DNA of 39,584 nt from an uncultured Veillonellaceae bacterium (GCA_900314825.1 OMWS01000034.1:1-39584), one strand, 5' to 3'; positions 16,237-28,917 are shown, numbered from the stretch's first letter. Notes: generated by a model from the sequence alone, not told the origin. Numbers and translations: made by a program.

Positions 16237-16310
16237 GCGTTTCAGGGAAAATAGATTTTATTGAATTTTGGGATACGAGATGGAGACCCGGGGAAAGGAA
16301 ACGGATTTCT

Positions 16311-19300
16311 ATGACGCGACAGCAAAAAGAGCAGGCACAGCTGGCCTGCAAGATCAGCATCGGACTCATGGCGGGCGTGTTCAGCGTTGTCCCGTCGGTT
16401 TCGGCTGCGCCGGTACACGATCCCGGTTCGTCCTATAATACCGTCCCCGCGGTGAACATCACGACGTCCGGCACGGTCACGAACGTGCAAGGCCCAGACC
16501 CGAACAATGTCGTCGCCTGGAAAGATTTCTCGGTCGGTGAGACGGAAACGGTCCAGTTCGATGGCGGACAGAAGACGAACAACTACCTCAATATCGTTAC
16601 GGGACAGGGCACGTCGCAGATTGCGGGCGCGATCGAGGGCGGCAAGGATGTCTATATCGTCAACCCGCACGGCGTCGTATTCGGCGAAAACGCCAAGGTC
16701 GATGTCGGGAATCTCTATGTCTCGACGGAGAACACGGCGAAGGCGGTGTCGGCCTTCACGGCGGGCAAAACGGGCTCCGATGTCATCAAGGCGGACACGG
16801 CGAAGGCTGATGTCGTGAACCTCGGCACAGTGAATGCGGACAAGGTGCAGGTCTCGGGCGAGAATATCCGGTTCCTCGATTCGGGCGCGGTCCACAAGGA
16901 AGATGGGACGACCGCCAATACGGACGTCACGCTCAGCGGCACGGGCTACATCCATGTCGGCAATACGGCAGGGACGAGTGCGGGCTATGCGAAAGGCGGC
17001 ACGGCAAGCGTCGAATATTACAAGCTCGTCCATAATGCAACCGAACTTAATAACATGAGCAAAGGTCTCTCGGGCAAATATATGCTCGCGGGGAACATCA
17101 CGAATGCGGGTACGATTACGCCAATCGGCACAAGCAAAGCACCATTCAAAGGCAAGTTTGATGGCATGTTCTACGAGATTAAAGGCATGAAAATCACTGC
17201 CGCGGCGACGGATGCTGGCCTTTTTGGCTATACGAGTGGTGCACGAATCGAAAATCTTGGCGTTGTAGGAGCGAACATCGCGCCGGGCAAGGGCAACCAG
17301 AACGTAGGCAGTATTGTCGGTACTGCGGCGAATACGACGATTCGGAATGTTTACAGTGAAGGCAGTACGATCACGGTCAAAGTAAAGGGGGGTGGCCTTG
17401 TCGGTAACCTGACTTCTGGTTCGACGCTAAGTAGTTCGTACAACACGTCGAAGGTTGCAGCTGGAAGTGGATACGGTGCTGGTTTGGTGGGGAACGCTGA
17501 CTCTGGGACTACAATCCAAGATTCTTATAACTTAGGGGCGATTACAGGAGATTCTTGTAATAAAGATCGATATGGCATTGCTTTTACTGGAACCAATAGT
17601 ACAAACCCTGCTACTATCACGCGAGTCTATAACGCTTACAATGGTGTAACTTTTACAGACAATAAGGGCGGTAAAAACATCAGCGCCAGCTTCAATTTTT
17701 ATTCAGGAACAAAACCTGGCTCCACAAGCGACGCCGCGCTTTCTACGGCCGAAAATATTTCGACATATTCTGCATGGGGCAGCAACATCTCCGGTGATGG
17801 CTCAACGGACACGACGTGGCGCATTTATGAGGGGCAGAGTACGCCCCTTTTGACAGCGTTTTTCAAGGGCAATGTCACAGCAGATTACAATTTCAATTAC
17901 TTCGCGAATTCTACGGACACGGCATCGACATCGAACGGCCTGACGATGGCAGGGCTCAGCGGCACGACGGCGAACAACAACACGCAAGACATCGCGGCGA
18001 CGTACAACGCGCAGTACCTGAAGATCGCGGACAGCACGGGATATGGTGCCGGCACGAAGTCGGATGTCACGTTCAGCGGCAATGTCACGAGCTCGGACAG
18101 CAACCTCACGATCAATACGACTGGCATCCGCAATGTCGTTTCGGACAGCAGCGGCAATGCAGTCGTGCAGTCGCTGATTTCCTCCGGTCAGCATGGCTAC
18201 AACATCATCGGCGGCGGCGTCAAGCTCGAGAAGCGCAAAGTCTCGGCCTCGGGCATGGCGACGATCACGAAGGAATACGATGGCACGACCGACGGTACGG
18301 ATGCCTTCGCGCAGGCGCTCACGGGCGGCAGCGCGAATGTGAACATCGCGGGCATCATCCCGGGCGACAGCGTCACGCTGAGCAACGTCACGGCGACGTA
18401 TCAGGACAGCGCAACGGGCGCGAATGACGCTAAGGATGTCGGGACGAGCAAGCCAGTTTCCGTCTCGGTCACGGGCACGGCGGGCCTTTCCGGCGCGTCG
18501 GCGGGCAATTATTCCCTCGACACTACCGGACTCAAGAGCATGACGGTCACCGGCGACATCACGCCGCGCGCGATTTATGTCGATTTGAAGAGCCAGGGCA
18601 GCTTTGACAAGACCTATGATGGCGATGCAACCGTCACGGATACGAATGCCACCGTAGCGAATAATGTCGATTTCGATACGACGAAGCGTGTCGTCACCGT
18701 GAACAAGAAAACGGATGATGTCTCGCTCGATACGACGAATGGCGCGACGATCGAGTACTATTACAAGAACAAAACCGTCTCGGACGCCATCGCCACGACG
18801 GGCGCGACGTCTTACGACATCCGCTATACGAACCTCAAGCTCACGGGCAACGATGCGAAGAATTATCAGCTCGTCGTCGCGAATGCGAAGAGCACGAAGG
18901 GCTATGATGTGCTCTATGACGGCTCGACCCAGACGGCAGGCACGGGCTACCTCACGGCGAGCGGCATCATCAATCAGCGCGTCATCGACCCGGCTTCGTT
19001 CCAAGTCGTGGACAAGACAACGAAAAACGTGCTGACGGCGGAGAAGGACTACGATGGTACGTCGACGTACAGCTTGCCGACCGATGCGCAGGGCAATCTG
19101 ACGGCGGAGATTTCCCCGACGGGGACGTCGACGATCAAAGACTCCGGCCTTGTTTCGGGCGAGAACATCCTTTTCACACCGACCGGCACGGCGAATTTCA
19201 CAGAGTCCGATGGGACGACGAAGACGTCACAGGTCAAAGATGCGGCACTCGTGGCCGTCGGCCTGTCCGCTGCGCCGGATCCGCAGGCCACGAAGACGAC

Positions 19301-22300
19301 GAAGCTCACGAACTACACGTGGGGCCAGAACGGCAGCACGCTGACGAGCACGGGCACGTATGATGTCACGATCGCGGGCAAGATCAATCCGCGCACGATC
19401 ACCGTCCTCGTGAACCAGACGGGCGACATCGACAAGACGTATGACGGCAAGGATCTCGTCAACAATCCGAGCAACCCGCCGACGACGCAGCTGAATGCCA
19501 ATGCCTTTGTCTTCGGGCAGACGGGCAGCATCGTCACCTATGACCCGAACACCATCAGCACGCAAAATACCAACCACCAGATCATCACGGATCAGACCAA
19601 TGGCAAAGCGCCGACGATGACGATCACGCCGACGTATGCCAGTAAAGATGTCGAGCGCGACGCGAATTGGAAACCGACCGCCCAGGCCATCAATTATGAT
19701 GTCCTGCTTTCGGGAACGAATGCGGAAAACTACAAGCTCGTGTCCGCAACGACGGGATCGAGCACAGGCGTCGCGGCTGCGACAACCGCAGGGGCGAACG
19801 GCCTGGAACTGACATTCGCAGGATCGATCACGGGCACGCAGAAAGGCACCATCAACCCGATCCAGCTGAATGCCGCCTTCAACAATTCTATCGAGAAGCC
19901 CTATGACGGCACGACGAACGTCGATATGACGAAGGTCAGCGGCACGCTGGGAACGGGCATCTTGACGGCGGATCAGGGCAATATCCAGTTGGATACGAAG
20001 AATCTGAAAGCTGCGTATCACAGCGAAAATGTCGATGGCAATGTTAACGGCGTCTTCACGAAAAATGCGAGCGGGCAGACGAACTGGATTGATTATACCG
20101 GTGTCGCTCTCATCGACAAGAGCACGGGCCAGAAGGCCAAAAACTATGACATTGCTTCGACAGCGGAAGGTGCGGGCAAGATCACGAAGCTCACGCTGAA
20201 GAAGGGCGACTTCGACTACACGTATGACACCATCAAAAAAGAATACGACGGCACGGATGCCGTGAACAATGCCGCCAGCCATCTGCTGACGGTCAAGGTC
20301 AAATCCTCGGTCAGCGCGAAGCAGGATGTCTTCAAGGACATCACGAACGGCAACAACATCGATCACACGTCGAATGTCTCGGCCACGTATGCATCGCCGA
20401 ACAGCAAGGGCGGCGCCGCCCAGACCGTCACCTATCAGGCGACGATCAACGACGATGGCTCGGGCAACTTCGATTGGTCGAATCTGCCGAACGGCATCGC
20501 GGATACGGATACGAAGACGACAACAGGCACGATCACGGCGCGCAAAGTCAAAGCGGTTGCGGCCGGCCCGCTGACGAAGACGTATGATGGGACAGACACG
20601 GCAACGGCGACGAACGGCAACGCGCTCGTCATGTATACGTATGCCGGTACGCAGACCGGCCCGCAGCAGGGCCTCATCAATAACGGCACGGTTACGGACA
20701 CGGACAATTCGTCTGCCGTCTACACGGACAAGCGGACGGGCTACAACGCTGCGGATGCGGGCACGACGGCGGACAAGACCGTGGCCTATACCATTGGCAT
20801 CAAGACAGCAGACGCGACGAACTACGAGGTCATCGACGGCAATAACGGTAACACGCTCTATACGGGCGGTAAGGCGACGGCGAATACGCTTTCTGGTACG
20901 GGGAGTATCAACAAGCGCGCACTCAAGATTACGTTCGGCTACACCGATAAATCATGGGATGGCTCGGATGTCGCGACGGGCAACAAAACAGCCGTCAATG
21001 CGACGCTCGATGATTCGAATGCAGCGGGCAACAAGGATGGAAAGAGCGGCATCATCAAGACGGACGGCACGGATACGGTCTTCCAGAGCAATCTCTCGAA
21101 GATCGCGGGCAACTATGTCGATAGCAACGGCAAGTCGCAGACGAATGCCGGTACGGGCTTCACGGTCAATTACAGCAAGATCGATGACGCATTCAAAGTG
21201 ACGAACAATGGCGTCACGACGGACTATGGGCGGAACTATACGTTCTCGCTGACAGGCACGGGCACGGGCGATATCGACCCGCTCACCATCACGGGCAACA
21301 ACCTCCATCTCGATTTTGACGGAATCACAAAAGAATATGATGGCGGCAACAGCGTTGTCGGCAAGGGCGGCACGTCTTCGTATGGTGCCGCAGACTACAT
21401 CACGGACAACTGGGTCGATGTCGATGGCGATGGCAATCTGACGAGCAAGGACGTCATCCTCGGCGGCGGCTCGCAAAACGGGGCGTCGTCCGGCCTCCAG
21501 AGCATGATCCAGAGCGCGACGTATGACGATACGCAGGGAAATGCAGGCACGAGCAAAAGCGTCACCTATGAGCTGAACCTGGGAAATACGAACAATTTCT
21601 CGTTCGCCTCGGGTTTTACAAATATCTCGACCGGCTCGAATGCCTTGACATCGTATGCCAATGGCGTGCTCACGTCGAAAACGACCGGCGACATCACAAA
21701 GCGCAAGGTCGTGGCATCGCCTATCGGCGCCATCACGAAGACGTATGATGCGACAACGAACCTGCCGTCGACGGCGGGGACGTTGATTTCGTATACGCAT
21801 TATGGCACGCCAGGGAAAGGCCTCGTCGGCAACGGCGACAAGGATGCTTCGACGGGCAAGTTCATCCAGTCGGATGCCGGCTCGGCAGCGAACCTCGTCA
21901 CGTACAACCTCGCCATCAACAATGGCAACAACTATGAAATCGTCGACAGCAACGGCGCGGCGATTTCGACGCTCGATGGCGCGGGCACGATCAACAAGCG
22001 CGCCCTGACCATCAACTTCGGCAAGACGGTGAAGTCGTGGGACGGCTCCGATGTCGCGACGGGCAACCTCACGCCCATCAACGCGACGCTCAGCGACGCG
22101 AACAACGGCGACGGCAAGACGGGCGTTTTCAACACCGACGGCACGGACAAGGTCTTCCAGAGCAATCTCTCGAAGATCACAGGCCAGTATCTAAGTGGCG
22201 GCAAGTCCCAGACGAATGCCGGCAAGAATTTTGATGTCCAGTACAGCAATTACGCGAATGCATTCATCGATGCGCAGAACAACGATTTCGGGAAGAACTA

Positions 22301-25300
22301 TGTCATCACGGCGGCGACAGGCAAAGGCGATATCGACCCGCTCGCCATCAACAGCAACAACTTCCATCTCGAGTTCTCCGGCATCACGAAGGAATACGAT
22401 GCGACGGACAAGGTCGTCGGCACGGGTGGCACGTCGTCGTATGGCTCGGGCGATTACGTCACGCTGAACTGGATCGACGTCGATGGCGATAACACGCTGA
22501 CGAAGAAAGATGTCGTCCTCGGCGGCGGCTCGACCAACGGCGCGACAGCGGGCTTCCAGAAGCTCATTCAGAGCGCGACGTATGACAATAATGCGAATGG
22601 CAATGTCGGCAATGGCCAGGGCGTCACGTATGTCCTGAACCTCGGCAATCCGCAAAACTACACATTTACAGGGTTCACGAATGTCAAGACGGGTAAGTAT
22701 ACGACGGCTTCGTATGCGAATGGCAAGCTGACGGCGAACACGATCGGCGACATCACGAAGCGCAAGGTCGTGGCCTCGGCGACGAATGCGAACCCGACGA
22801 AGACGTATGATGCCGGTACGGCGCTGGTGAACAGCACGAAGTACCCGCTCACGACGCCGCTCGTTTCCTATACGCATTATGGCACGGCGGGCGCCGGCCT
22901 CGTCGGCAGCGACAAGGATGCCTCGACAGGGAAATATACGTCGGCGGGCGCTGGCACGGGCAGCAATAAGGTCCAGTACAGCCTCGCCATCAACAATGGC
23001 AGCAACTACGAGATCGTCGACAGCACGGGCAAGGCCATCTCGACGCTCGACGGCACGGGCACGATCAACAAGGCGCCGCTGACGATTGATTTCGGCGACG
23101 TGTGGAAAGTCTATGACGGCAACGCGGACGTCACGACGTCGAGCGGGGCGCAGTACAGCGGGACGACGGCGCCGTCGGCGAATCCGCAGACGGCGATCAC
23201 GCCGACGCTTTCGGGCTTTGTCGGCGGGCAGAATGTGGCGTTTGACCCCACGGCGACGAAGCTCATCTCGGGTAGCTATGTCAAGTGGGACCCGTCGACG
23301 AAGACGTGGGTCGTCGATCCGCACGTCAACTGGCAGAACGTCAATACGCAGACGCTCGGTTACAAGGCCGTCGGGTATTCGAATCTCGATGCTGCGTTCG
23401 CTAATCTCGCCTCGCGCAACAGCGTGCTCGACAACTATGAGCTCACGGGTGCGACGAATGCAGGTGCGTCCGTCACGGCGAATGCGAGTGGCATCGCGCA
23501 GTCGGTGTATTTCTCCGAGGCGCTAAAGAAAGGCCAGATTCTGCCGCTCGCCCTGACCATGGGCAATATCCAGTCGAAGGTGACGACGACGACGAAAGAG
23601 TACGACGGCACGGCTGATGTCAAAGATCCGACGAAGACGCTCACGCTCTTTGAAAACCTGACGGGTAAGAATGTCGTCATCCCCTATACGTTGCAGTCGG
23701 CGACGTATGACAATGGGCAGGTTGATCAGACGAACGGGAAGGCAGTTGGCGTGACGTACACGCTCGACGCGAAGAATCCGTTCCCTGCCATGACGCTCAA
23801 TGACTTCGTCATCAATGGGACGACGCAACAGGCGTATCAGGGCAAGACATTTACGGGCGATGGCGTCATCGATCCGAAGAATATCTATGTCCAGCTCGAC
23901 AAGACGTCCGGCATCAAAAAGGAATACGACCATTCGACGGATGCTGATCCTGACAACGTGCAGTATTATGACACGAATGGCACGTTGCTGGGGACAGGAA
24001 ACAATACAGGGAATATCATTGTCAGCCGGGATCAGGGCAAGGTATCGCTTTCTGTGAAGTCGGCGCTGTTCGATGACGAAAATGCGACGATCGACCGCGC
24101 GAACTCGACATCGAAAAACGCGCAGAATATCACGTATACGGTCGATCTCGATGACGCGACGAACAAAGGAAACTATGTGCTCCTCGACACGAATGCGAAG
24201 GCGGCAGGCACGCCGACGGCGGTGACGGTGACGAATCCGACGACGGGCGCGACGACGACGCTCACGCAGACGGAGAACGTGTACAAAGCGACGGGCGATA
24301 TCTATCGTGCGGCCATCAAAGTACAGAGCAACGGCCAGTCCATCCAGACGGGCAAGCAACCGTCGGCCTATACGGGCAAGACGTCGGGCTGGATCACGGG
24401 CGATGCAGATTCGACGGCTTGGACGAGCGCGGGCGGCGACAAGCAGCTCACGTGGAACGTCCTGCCGGGCGCGACGACGGGCAGCGCAGGCTCGTATGAC
24501 ATCTATGGCTGGTATCGCGACCCCAAGACGGGCGCTTATCCCAGCACGACGACGACCGTCACGGATCCGGTGACGAATGCTGTCCTCAAGACCGTGGTGA
24601 CCTATCAGCGGCCGGATAACAGCACGCTGACGAAAGTCACGGACCAGACGACGGGCGTCGTCACGTGGTCCGGTGTCGATGCGCAGGGCAATGCCCTGCC
24701 GTCGAGCGCCCTCACGGGCTGGTTCGCGTCGCTCGATCCGACGAATGCGACAGCGACGGATTGGGCGAGCGACGGCACGGCGGAGTATCAGATCAAGACG
24801 GGCAACTATGGCACGAACTATTACTTCGAGCAGGTGCCGTCACAGCTGACGGTCTATGCTCCGTCCCATCATGGTGGCGGCGGTGGTGGCGGCACGAAGC
24901 CGGTGACACCGGTCACACCAGTGACGCCAGACAATCCTGTGACGCCTGTGACGCCAGACAATCCGGTGACACCGGTCATCCCAGATGTGCCGGACGATCC
25001 AGTATTGCCAGTGAATCCGCTGGACATTTCGAAAGAAACCAATCCTGCCAAGCAGTTCGTCCCGAACAGCGAGGCGTATAACAATGCGTCGCATGACGAT
25101 TTCGGCAGCGTGACGCGTTCCGGCCAGGCGGGGATCGAGTATGCGTCGGGCGGCATCAATGTCGCGGGCGCGGAGACGCCGACGGTCAGCACGTCAGACG
25201 TGGACAATGCCGCCATTGGTCTGCAGAATGCTGGCTCGATCGTCAATCTTTCGGGCGGCGACGCCATGGAAGTGAACGCTTCGCGCATCGACCTCACGGG

Positions 25301-25742
25301 CGGCGATTCGTTCACGGTCACGGTTGACGATGGGACGACGTATGACAGCTCGGCTGCCATCGAGACGACGGGCGCGCAGACGAAAGACAGCGCAGCCGCG
25401 GTCGATACGACAGCGTTGGATGCGACGGGCACGCAGACGAAAGACGGCGCAGCGGCCGTTGATACGACGGCGCTGGATGCGACGAGTACGCTCGAAACGA
25501 CGTCGGATGCGACGGCTACGGTGGAAACCGTTGAGCCCGATGCGACGCTGACGACGACGCAGCAGATGCTGACGACGGAGGATGTGCAGCTCTTTGCGGA
25601 TGCGACGTCTTTGAACGATGCAGAGGAAACAGAGGAAACAGAGGACGAAGACGAGGAACGCAAGGAAGCAGATGCGTCAGCGGCGGCAGACGAGAGCGCG
25701 ATCGGCATCGAGTCCGAAGGCGCGGGCGTGAAGGTCGCGTGA
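16311..25742 (+). CDS. TpsA-type giant exoprotein with YDG repeats (filamentous haemagglutinin family)
   Basis: 3143 residues. Order: signal peptide (about 1-32, ending VSA-AP); TPS secretion domain (about 33-260, with [15 protein letters not shown] and [15 protein letters not shown]); a GLUG-type segment (about 300-430, repeated GGLVGNL/SYN blocks); some 16 YDG/MBG-type modules between about 654 and 2640, each starting K-x-Y/W-D-G/A; a Gly linker and Pro/Val/Thr/Asp stalk (about 2863-2905); and an acidic Thr/Ala-rich tail. It should be exported through the TpsB partner encoded just downstream and act as an adhesin or biofilm protein on the outer surface. Two copies of a 360-residue block occur in tandem, each with a dockerin-like DVDGD loop. 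DNA around 17500-17700 (GLUG part) is less GC-rich than the rest. The weak ribosome site AAAGGA lies about 12 bases before ATG 16311. Confidence 0.93.
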   Translation: MTRQQKEQAQLACKISIGLMAGVFSVVPSVSAAPVHDPGSSYNTVPAVNITTSGTVTNVQGPDPNNVVAWKDFSVGETETVQFDGGQKTNNYLNIVTGQGTSQIAGAIEGGKDVYIVNPHGVVFGENAKVDVGNLYVSTENTAKAVSAFTAGKTGSDVIKADTAKADVVNLGTVNADKVQVSGENIRFLDSGAVHKEDGTTANTDVTLSGTGYIHVGNTAGTSAGYAKGGTASVEYYKLVHNATELNNMSKGLSGKYMLAGNITNAGTITPIGTSKAPFKGKFDGMFYEIKGMKITAAATDAGLFGYTSGARIENLGVVGANIAPGKGNQNVGSIVGTAANTTIRNVYSEGSTITVKVKGGGLVGNLTSGSTLSSSYNTSKVAAGSGYGAGLVGNADSGTTIQDSYNLGAITGDSCNKDRYGIAFTGTNSTNPATITRVYNAYNGVTFTDNKGGKNISASFNFYSGTKPGSTSDAALSTAENISTYSAWGSNISGDGSTDTTWRIYEGQSTPLLTAFFKGNVTADYNFNYFANSTDTASTSNGLTMAGLSGTTANNNTQDIAATYNAQYLKIADSTGYGAGTKSDVTFSGNVTSSDSNLTINTTGIRNVVSDSSGNAVVQSLISSGQHGYNIIGGGVKLEKRKVSASGMATITKEYDGTTDGTDAFAQALTGGSANVNIAGIIPGDSVTLSNVTATYQDSATGANDAKDVGTSKPVSVSVTGTAGLSGASAGNYSLDTTGLKSMTVTGDITPRAIYVDLKSQGSFDKTYDGDATVTDTNATVANNVDFDTTKRVVTVNKKTDDVSLDTTNGATIEYYYKNKTVSDAIATTGATSYDIRYTNLKLTGNDAKNYQLVVANAKSTKGYDVLYDGSTQTAGTGYLTASGIINQRVIDPASFQVVDKTTKNVLTAEKDYDGTSTYSLPTDAQGNLTAEISPTGTSTIKDSGLVSGENILFTPTGTANFTESDGTTKTSQVKDAALVAVGLSAAPDPQATKTTKLTNYTWGQNGSTLTSTGTYDVTIAGKINPRTITVLVNQTGDIDKTYDGKDLVNNPSNPPTTQLNANAFVFGQTGSIVTYDPNTISTQNTNHQIITDQTNGKAPTMTITPTYASKDVERDANWKPTAQAINYDVLLSGTNAENYKLVSATTGSSTGVAAATTAGANGLELTFAGSITGTQKGTINPIQLNAAFNNSIEKPYDGTTNVDMTKVSGTLGTGILTADQGNIQLDTKNLKAAYHSENVDGNVNGVFTKNASGQTNWIDYTGVALIDKSTGQKAKNYDIASTAEGAGKITKLTLKKGDFDYTYDTIKKEYDGTDAVNNAASHLLTVKVKSSVSAKQDVFKDITNGNNIDHTSNVSATYASPNSKGGAAQTVTYQATINDDGSGNFDWSNLPNGIADTDTKTTTGTITARKVKAVAAGPLTKTYDGTDTATATNGNALVMYTYAGTQTGPQQGLINNGTVTDTDNSSAVYTDKRTGYNAADAGTTADKTVAYTIGIKTADATNYEVIDGNNGNTLYTGGKATANTLSGTGSINKRALKITFGYTDKSWDGSDVATGNKTAVNATLDDSNAAGNKDGKSGIIKTDGTDTVFQSNLSKIAGNYVDSNGKSQTNAGTGFTVNYSKIDDAFKVTNNGVTTDYGRNYTFSLTGTGTGDIDPLTITGNNLHLDFDGITKEYDGGNSVVGKGGTSSYGAADYITDNWVDVDGDGNLTSKDVILGGGSQNGASSGLQSMIQSATYDDTQGNAGTSKSVTYELNLGNTNNFSFASGFTNISTGSNALTSYANGVLTSKTTGDITKRKVVASPIGAITKTYDATTNLPSTAGTLISYTHYGTPGKGLVGNGDKDASTGKFIQSDAGSAANLVTYNLAINNGNNYEIVDSNGAAISTLDGAGTINKRALTINFGKTVKSWDGSDVATGNLTPINATLSDANNGDGKTGVFNTDGTDKVFQSNLSKITGQYLSGGKSQTNAGKNFDVQYSNYANAFIDAQNNDFGKNYVITAATGKGDIDPLAINSNNFHLEFSGITKEYDATDKVVGTGGTSSYGSGDYVTLNWIDVDGDNTLTKKDVVLGGGSTNGATAGFQKLIQSATYDNNANGNVGNGQGVTYVLNLGNPQNYTFTGFTNVKTGKYTTASYANGKLTANTIGDITKRKVVASATNANPTKTYDAGTALVNSTKYPLTTPLVSYTHYGTAGAGLVGSDKDASTGKYTSAGAGTGSNKVQYSLAINNGSNYEIVDSTGKAISTLDGTGTINKAPLTIDFGDVWKVYDGNADVTTSSGAQYSGTTAPSANPQTAITPTLSGFVGGQNVAFDPTATKLISGSYVKWDPSTKTWVVDPHVNWQNVNTQTLGYKAVGYSNLDAAFANLASRNSVLDNYELTGATNAGASVTANASGIAQSVYFSEALKKGQILPLALTMGNIQSKVTTTTKEYDGTADVKDPTKTLTLFENLTGKNVVIPYTLQSATYDNGQVDQTNGKAVGVTYTLDAKNPFPAMTLNDFVINGTTQQAYQGKTFTGDGVIDPKNIYVQLDKTSGIKKEYDHSTDADPDNVQYYDTNGTLLGTGNNTGNIIVSRDQGKVSLSVKSALFDDENATIDRANSTSKNAQNITYTVDLDDATNKGNYVLLDTNAKAAGTPTAVTVTNPTTGATTTLTQTENVYKATGDIYRAAIKVQSNGQSIQTGKQPSAYTGKTSGWITGDADSTAWTSAGGDKQLTWNVLPGATTGSAGSYDIYGWYRDPKTGAYPSTTTTVTDPVTNAVLKTVVTYQRPDNSTLTKVTDQTTGVVTWSGVDAQGNALPSSALTGWFASLDPTNATATDWASDGTAEYQIKTGNYGTNYYFEQVPSQLTVYAPSHHGGGGGGGTKPVTPVTPVTPDNPVTPVTPDNPVTPVIPDVPDDPVLPVNPLDISKETNPAKQFVPNSEAYNNASHDDFGSVTRSGQAGIEYASGGINVAGAETPTVSTSDVDNAAIGLQNAGSIVNLSGGDAMEVNASRIDLTGGDSFTVTVDDGTTYDSSAAIETTGAQTKDSAAAVDTTALDATGTQTKDGAAAVDTTALDATSTLETTSDATATVETVEPDATLTTTQQMLTTEDVQLFADATSLNDAEETEETEDEDEERKEADASAAADESAIGIESEGAGVKVA
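20908..23063 (+). repeat. Tandem duplication within the exoprotein gene (two units of about 1.08 kb)
   Basis: Unit 1 (20908-21989) and unit 2 (21990-23063) each begin with codons for INKRAL and contain the same order of modules: [26 protein letters not shown], a GGTSSYG block with a DVDGD calcium loop, ATYD, RKVVAS, SYTHYGT and DKDASTGK. Long identical DNA strings are shared, so this is a recent duplication relative to the other YDG modules. Confidence 0.88.
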
Positions 25743-25774
25743 TCCTTGGGGCATCTGGAAGGGAAGGACACTAT

Positions 25775-27739
25775 TTGAAATATAAATCCTATAAATCTTT
25801 GACGGGAGCCGTGCTCCTCAGCATGGCGATGGGGGCGCAGGTAGAGGCCGCGCCCTCGCTGTGGGGCCCGGAACAAGACATCGGCAACCAGGCGCCAAAG
25901 CCGTCGATCACGGTCGAGCTCTGGGAAGTCGGCGATGAGGAGGGGACATTTATCCCCGAACAAAAACCGGAACCAGAGCAAGCGACCGGACAGGAACCAG
26001 CGCAGGAAACAAAACCGCAGGCAGAGGAAAAGCCGGAACCATCGACGGCAGAGACAGAAGCGCCGGGAAAAGCGGAACCAACGGTTCCAACGGAGCCAAC
26101 GGAATCAACGGAACCACCGGAAACCGCAAAGGCCCCCTCGCTGTTCGAAGATCAGGTGACGGGGCAGCAGGCGGCTTCGCGGCCGGACGTCCCGCAGCCG
26201 GAGCCGAAAAACGAGCAGCAGAACACGGGGACGGCAGAGGAAACAGAGAAGACAGCGCAGCCGAAACCAGCAGAGACCACGTTCACGGTGAAGAGCATCA
26301 CGATCGATGCCTCGGAACTGAAGGTGGACAAGACGGCGCTCGATGACTTGATGAAAGATTGCATCGGCGATGGCATGACGCTCTCGAAGCTCAATGCCGC
26401 CATCGCGCAGGTCACGCTCTACTGCCGCACGCATGGATATCCTGCGTCGGCCGCGTACCTGCCAGCGCAAGAGGCGAAGGACGGCGCCGTGCAGATCAAG
26501 GTCATCCCGGGCCGCTATGGCGATGTGAAGATCGAAAACCACAGCCAGCTGAAAGAGGACGTGGCGATGCGCTTTGCCTCGGGCCTCAAGAAAGATGAGA
26601 TCATCCGCTCGAAAGGCCTGGAGTCGACGCTGTATTCCATTTCGGATGTCAGCGGCACGAAGGCCGTCGGCGTCCTCGCGCCGGGCAAGGATTTTGGCAC
26701 GAGCGACGTGACGGTGCGCATCGAAGATGGCAAGCAGTCGAACACGGTGCTTTATGCAGAGAACTATGGCTCAAAATCGTCCGGACGCTACCGCTATGGC
26801 CTGCAACAGAGCTTTTATGACATTGCGGGCACGGGCGCGCGCGCGAGCCTCGGCGGCTTGATCTCGAATGCGCGCATGCACAACTACTATGCAAACTATG
26901 AGCTGCCCATCGGGCGCGGCGGCCAGACGCTCGGCTTGGGGCTCAGCCAGATGGACTACAAGCTCGGCGGCCCGTTCCGTGCGCTCGGCGCGAATGGCAA
27001 GGCGAAGACGGTGAGCCTCTTCGGCTCGCTGCCGTTCTACCACACGCATGACAGCCAGCTGAAGCTGACGTACGGCTATGATTACCGCAAGCTTGAGGAC
27101 GACCTCGACTTCTTCGCAGGCGCGGCGGACAGCGAGAAGCACTCGCATAGTGTCCACGTCGGTGTCCAGGGCTCGCAGCAGATGCCGAAAACTTCGGTTG
27201 CCTATGACGCGACCGTCACGCATGGCACGCTTGGCATGGATTCCACGTATGCGGAGGCCGTCGACCAGTTGGCGAAGACGAGCGGCACGTTCACGAAATT
27301 CACAGCGGACGCGACGGTTGTGCAGTCGCTCGGCCATCGCACGGACGTCATGGTCAAAGCCTCCGGCCAGCTCGCGAGCCGCAACCTCGATGGCTCGGAG
27401 CAGCTCTATCTCGGCGGCGCGAACGCCATCCGCGCCTATCCGCAGGGCGAGGCGTCGGGCGATCTTGGCCTCCTCGGCACGGCGGAGTTCCGCTACTACA
27501 CGGATCTCCCAGGCCTCGTGCTCAGCACGTACTTCGACGCCGGCCATGTGAGGCTCGCGAAAGACGGCAGCGAAGGCAGCGAAACGCTGAAAGGCTGGGG
27601 CGTCGCCGCGAGCTACACGAAGCCCGGCGACTGGTTTGCACGCCTCGACTACGCCCGCCGCATCGGCGACAGCAAATATATGAGCGAAGACGCGAAAGCC
27701 AAAGGCCGCCTCTGGTTCATCCTCGGCAAAATCTGGTAA
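25775..27739 (+). CDS. TpsB-type outer-membrane transporter (ShlB/FhaC/HecB family)
   Basis: 654 residues. Signal peptide (1 to about 26, ending VEAAP), then an unusually long low-complexity Pro/Glu/Thr-rich linker (about 45-165). Two POTRA domains follow (about 168-243, and 244-320 beginning [12 protein letters not shown]). The C-terminal 16-strand-type beta barrel (about 322-654) ends in an aromatic residue (GKIW). As in the Omp85/TpsB family it should recognise the TPS domain of the upstream exoprotein and thread it through the outer membrane. The start is TTG 25775 with GGGAAGGA about 6 bases upstream, 32 bases after the exoprotein stop. The longer frame from 25739 would overlap that stop and spoil the signal peptide. 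Confidence 0.92.
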   Translation: MKYKSYKSLTGAVLLSMAMGAQVEAAPSLWGPEQDIGNQAPKPSITVELWEVGDEEGTFIPEQKPEPEQATGQEPAQETKPQAEEKPEPSTAETEAPGKAEPTVPTEPTESTEPPETAKAPSLFEDQVTGQQAASRPDVPQPEPKNEQQNTGTAEETEKTAQPKPAETTFTVKSITIDASELKVDKTALDDLMKDCIGDGMTLSKLNAAIAQVTLYCRTHGYPASAAYLPAQEAKDGAVQIKVIPGRYGDVKIENHSQLKEDVAMRFASGLKKDEIIRSKGLESTLYSISDVSGTKAVGVLAPGKDFGTSDVTVRIEDGKQSNTVLYAENYGSKSSGRYRYGLQQSFYDIAGTGARASLGGLISNARMHNYYANYELPIGRGGQTLGLGLSQMDYKLGGPFRALGANGKAKTVSLFGSLPFYHTHDSQLKLTYGYDYRKLEDDLDFFAGAADSEKHSHSVHVGVQGSQQMPKTSVAYDATVTHGTLGMDSTYAEAVDQLAKTSGTFTKFTADATVVQSLGHRTDVMVKASGQLASRNLDGSEQLYLGGANAIRAYPQGEASGDLGLLGTAEFRYYTDLPGLVLSTYFDAGHVRLAKDGSEGSETLKGWGVAASYTKPGDWFARLDYARRIGDSKYMSEDAKAKGRLWFILGKIW

Positions 27740-27755
27740 AGTTCTTTGTTTGCAG

Positions 27756-27798
27756 CCTTCCCCTCAGGGAAAGGGGGACCGCGTTAGCGGTGGAGAGG
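27756..27798. repeat. Single arm of the intergenic palindromic repeat
   Basis: CCTTCCCCT-AGGGAAAGG hairpin, GACCGCGTTAGCGGT hairpin, then GGAGAGG. It is directly followed by the second structured module. The remaining bases up to the tRNA promoter (27856-27913) show only a CTTCCGCGGGTGCGA string shared with 12299. Confidence 0.75.
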
Positions 27799-27855
27799 TA
27801 AGCAGACTCTTAGCGCTTTAGCGCTTAGAGGTCGCTTATGCCGATGAAGTCGGCA
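27799..27855 (+). repeat. TAAGCAGAC structured module, copy 1
   Basis: A long imperfect palindrome centred on GCGCTTTAGCGC (TAAGCAGAC...GTCGCTTA) is followed by a small GCCGA-TGAAG-TCGGC hairpin. Related copies are at 28987, 30775 and, inverted, 33622. Confidence 0.78.
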
Positions 27856-27913
27856 GTCCCCTGTACGTTGTAAGGATGAGTAGGTTGTCTCTTCCGCGGG
27901 TGCGATATAGAAT

Positions 27914-27943
27914 TTGACAACTAAGGTTGTCTATTGCTATAAT
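27914..27943 (+). promoter_or_regulatory. Promoter for tRNA-Ser
   Basis: TTGACA (27914-27919), 18-base spacer, TATAAT (27938-27943) with extended TGC: near-perfect consensus, as expected for a stable RNA gene. Confidence 0.88.
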
Positions 27944-27955
27944 AAACACCGTCGT

Positions 27956-28044
<89 letters not shown>

Positions 28045-28058
28045 TCTGATGAATAGTG

Positions 28059-28088
28059 AAGAACCGTCTGCGGGCGGTTCTTTTTTTG
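28059..28088 (+). terminator. Terminator after tRNA-Ser
   Basis: AGAACCG stem with CGGTTCT and seven T. The T run is directly followed by the murI ribosome site, so murI may depend on read-through of this terminator. Confidence 0.8.
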
Positions 28089-28105
28089 TGGAAGGAGCGC
28101 ATCCT

Positions 28106-28888
28106 TTGAAAATCGCATTCTTCGACTCCGGCATGGGAGGGCTCTCCGTCCTCCATCACGCGCGCAAGGCGTTGCCGCACGAGTCGTTCATCTTTTATGC
28201 CGACGAGACGCATGTGCCGTATGGCACGAAATCGCGCGAGGATGTCGAACGCTTCGTCGCCGAAGCGTTTGAATTCCTGCTCGCGCAGGATGTCAAGGCC
28301 ATCGTCGTCGCCTGCAACACGGCGACGTCCGTCGCCGTGCCCGCCATGCGCGCGCGGTATGACCTGCCGATCATCGGCATGGAGCCGGCCGCGAAGAAAG
28401 CGCTCGCGCTCGACCCCGTGCATCGCGTCCTCGTGACGGCGACGCCAATCACCGTCGCTGGCGAAAAAATGGAGCATCTCATCGAGCGCGTCGACCGCGA
28501 GCACCTCGTCGACCGCCTCGCGCTGCCGGAGCTCGTGACCTTCGCCGAGCACATGGAGTTCGACAGCCCGGCCGTTGAAAATTATCTCCGCAAAGAGCTT
28601 GCGCCGTACGACCTCGCAACCTATTCCGCACTCGTCCTCGGCTGCACGCACTTCAATTATTTCAAGCCCGCATTCCGCAAGATTTTGCCGCGCACGATGC
28701 GTTTCGTCGACGGCAACGAAGGCACCGTCGCGCAGCTCATCCGCAAGCTCAAAGAACGCGGGGAGCTCGCGGAAGAGGGTGAGCAGACGGTCGAGTATTT
28801 CTACTCGGGCGAGCGCGTGACGGATGCGGAAGAGTTGGAACGGATCGCCGCGTATAACCGTCGACTTGACGAAGTTTATGATTTGTAA
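28106..28888 (+). CDS. murI: Glutamate racemase
   Basis: 260 residues. Interconverts L- and D-glutamate for peptidoglycan synthesis in the cytoplasm. FFDSGMGGLSVL places D7/S8 at the N terminus. The two catalytic cysteines are C70 (ACNTATS) and C180 (GCTHF), the latter followed by the conserved His. The start is TTG 28106, 8 bases after AAGGAG; the frame runs further upstream through the tRNA but that part cannot be coding. No own promoter is seen between the tRNA terminator and the gene. Confidence 0.94.
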   Translation: MKIAFFDSGMGGLSVLHHARKALPHESFIFYADETHVPYGTKSREDVERFVAEAFEFLLAQDVKAIVVACNTATSVAVPAMRARYDLPIIGMEPAAKKALALDPVHRVLVTATPITVAGEKMEHLIERVDREHLVDRLALPELVTFAEHMEFDSPAVENYLRKELAPYDLATYSALVLGCTHFNYFKPAFRKILPRTMRFVDGNEGTVAQLIRKLKERGELAEEGEQTVEYFYSGERVTDAEELERIAAYNRRLDEVYDL

Positions 28889-28917
28889 CGAAAGGAAGCA
28901 GCCTCTCCCTCTGGGAG

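Noticed and set aside
16237..16310. Sigma-28 promoter for the giant exoprotein
   Set aside because: The AT-rich stretch TTTTATTGAATTTTGGGATACG lacks the CGATAT block and spacing seen at the two flagellins; no confident promoter could be named.
18270..23930. CRISPR-like regular repetition
   Set aside because: The periodicity is coding: diverged YDG protein modules in one continuous reading frame, not short identical repeats with unique spacers. No cas genes are present.
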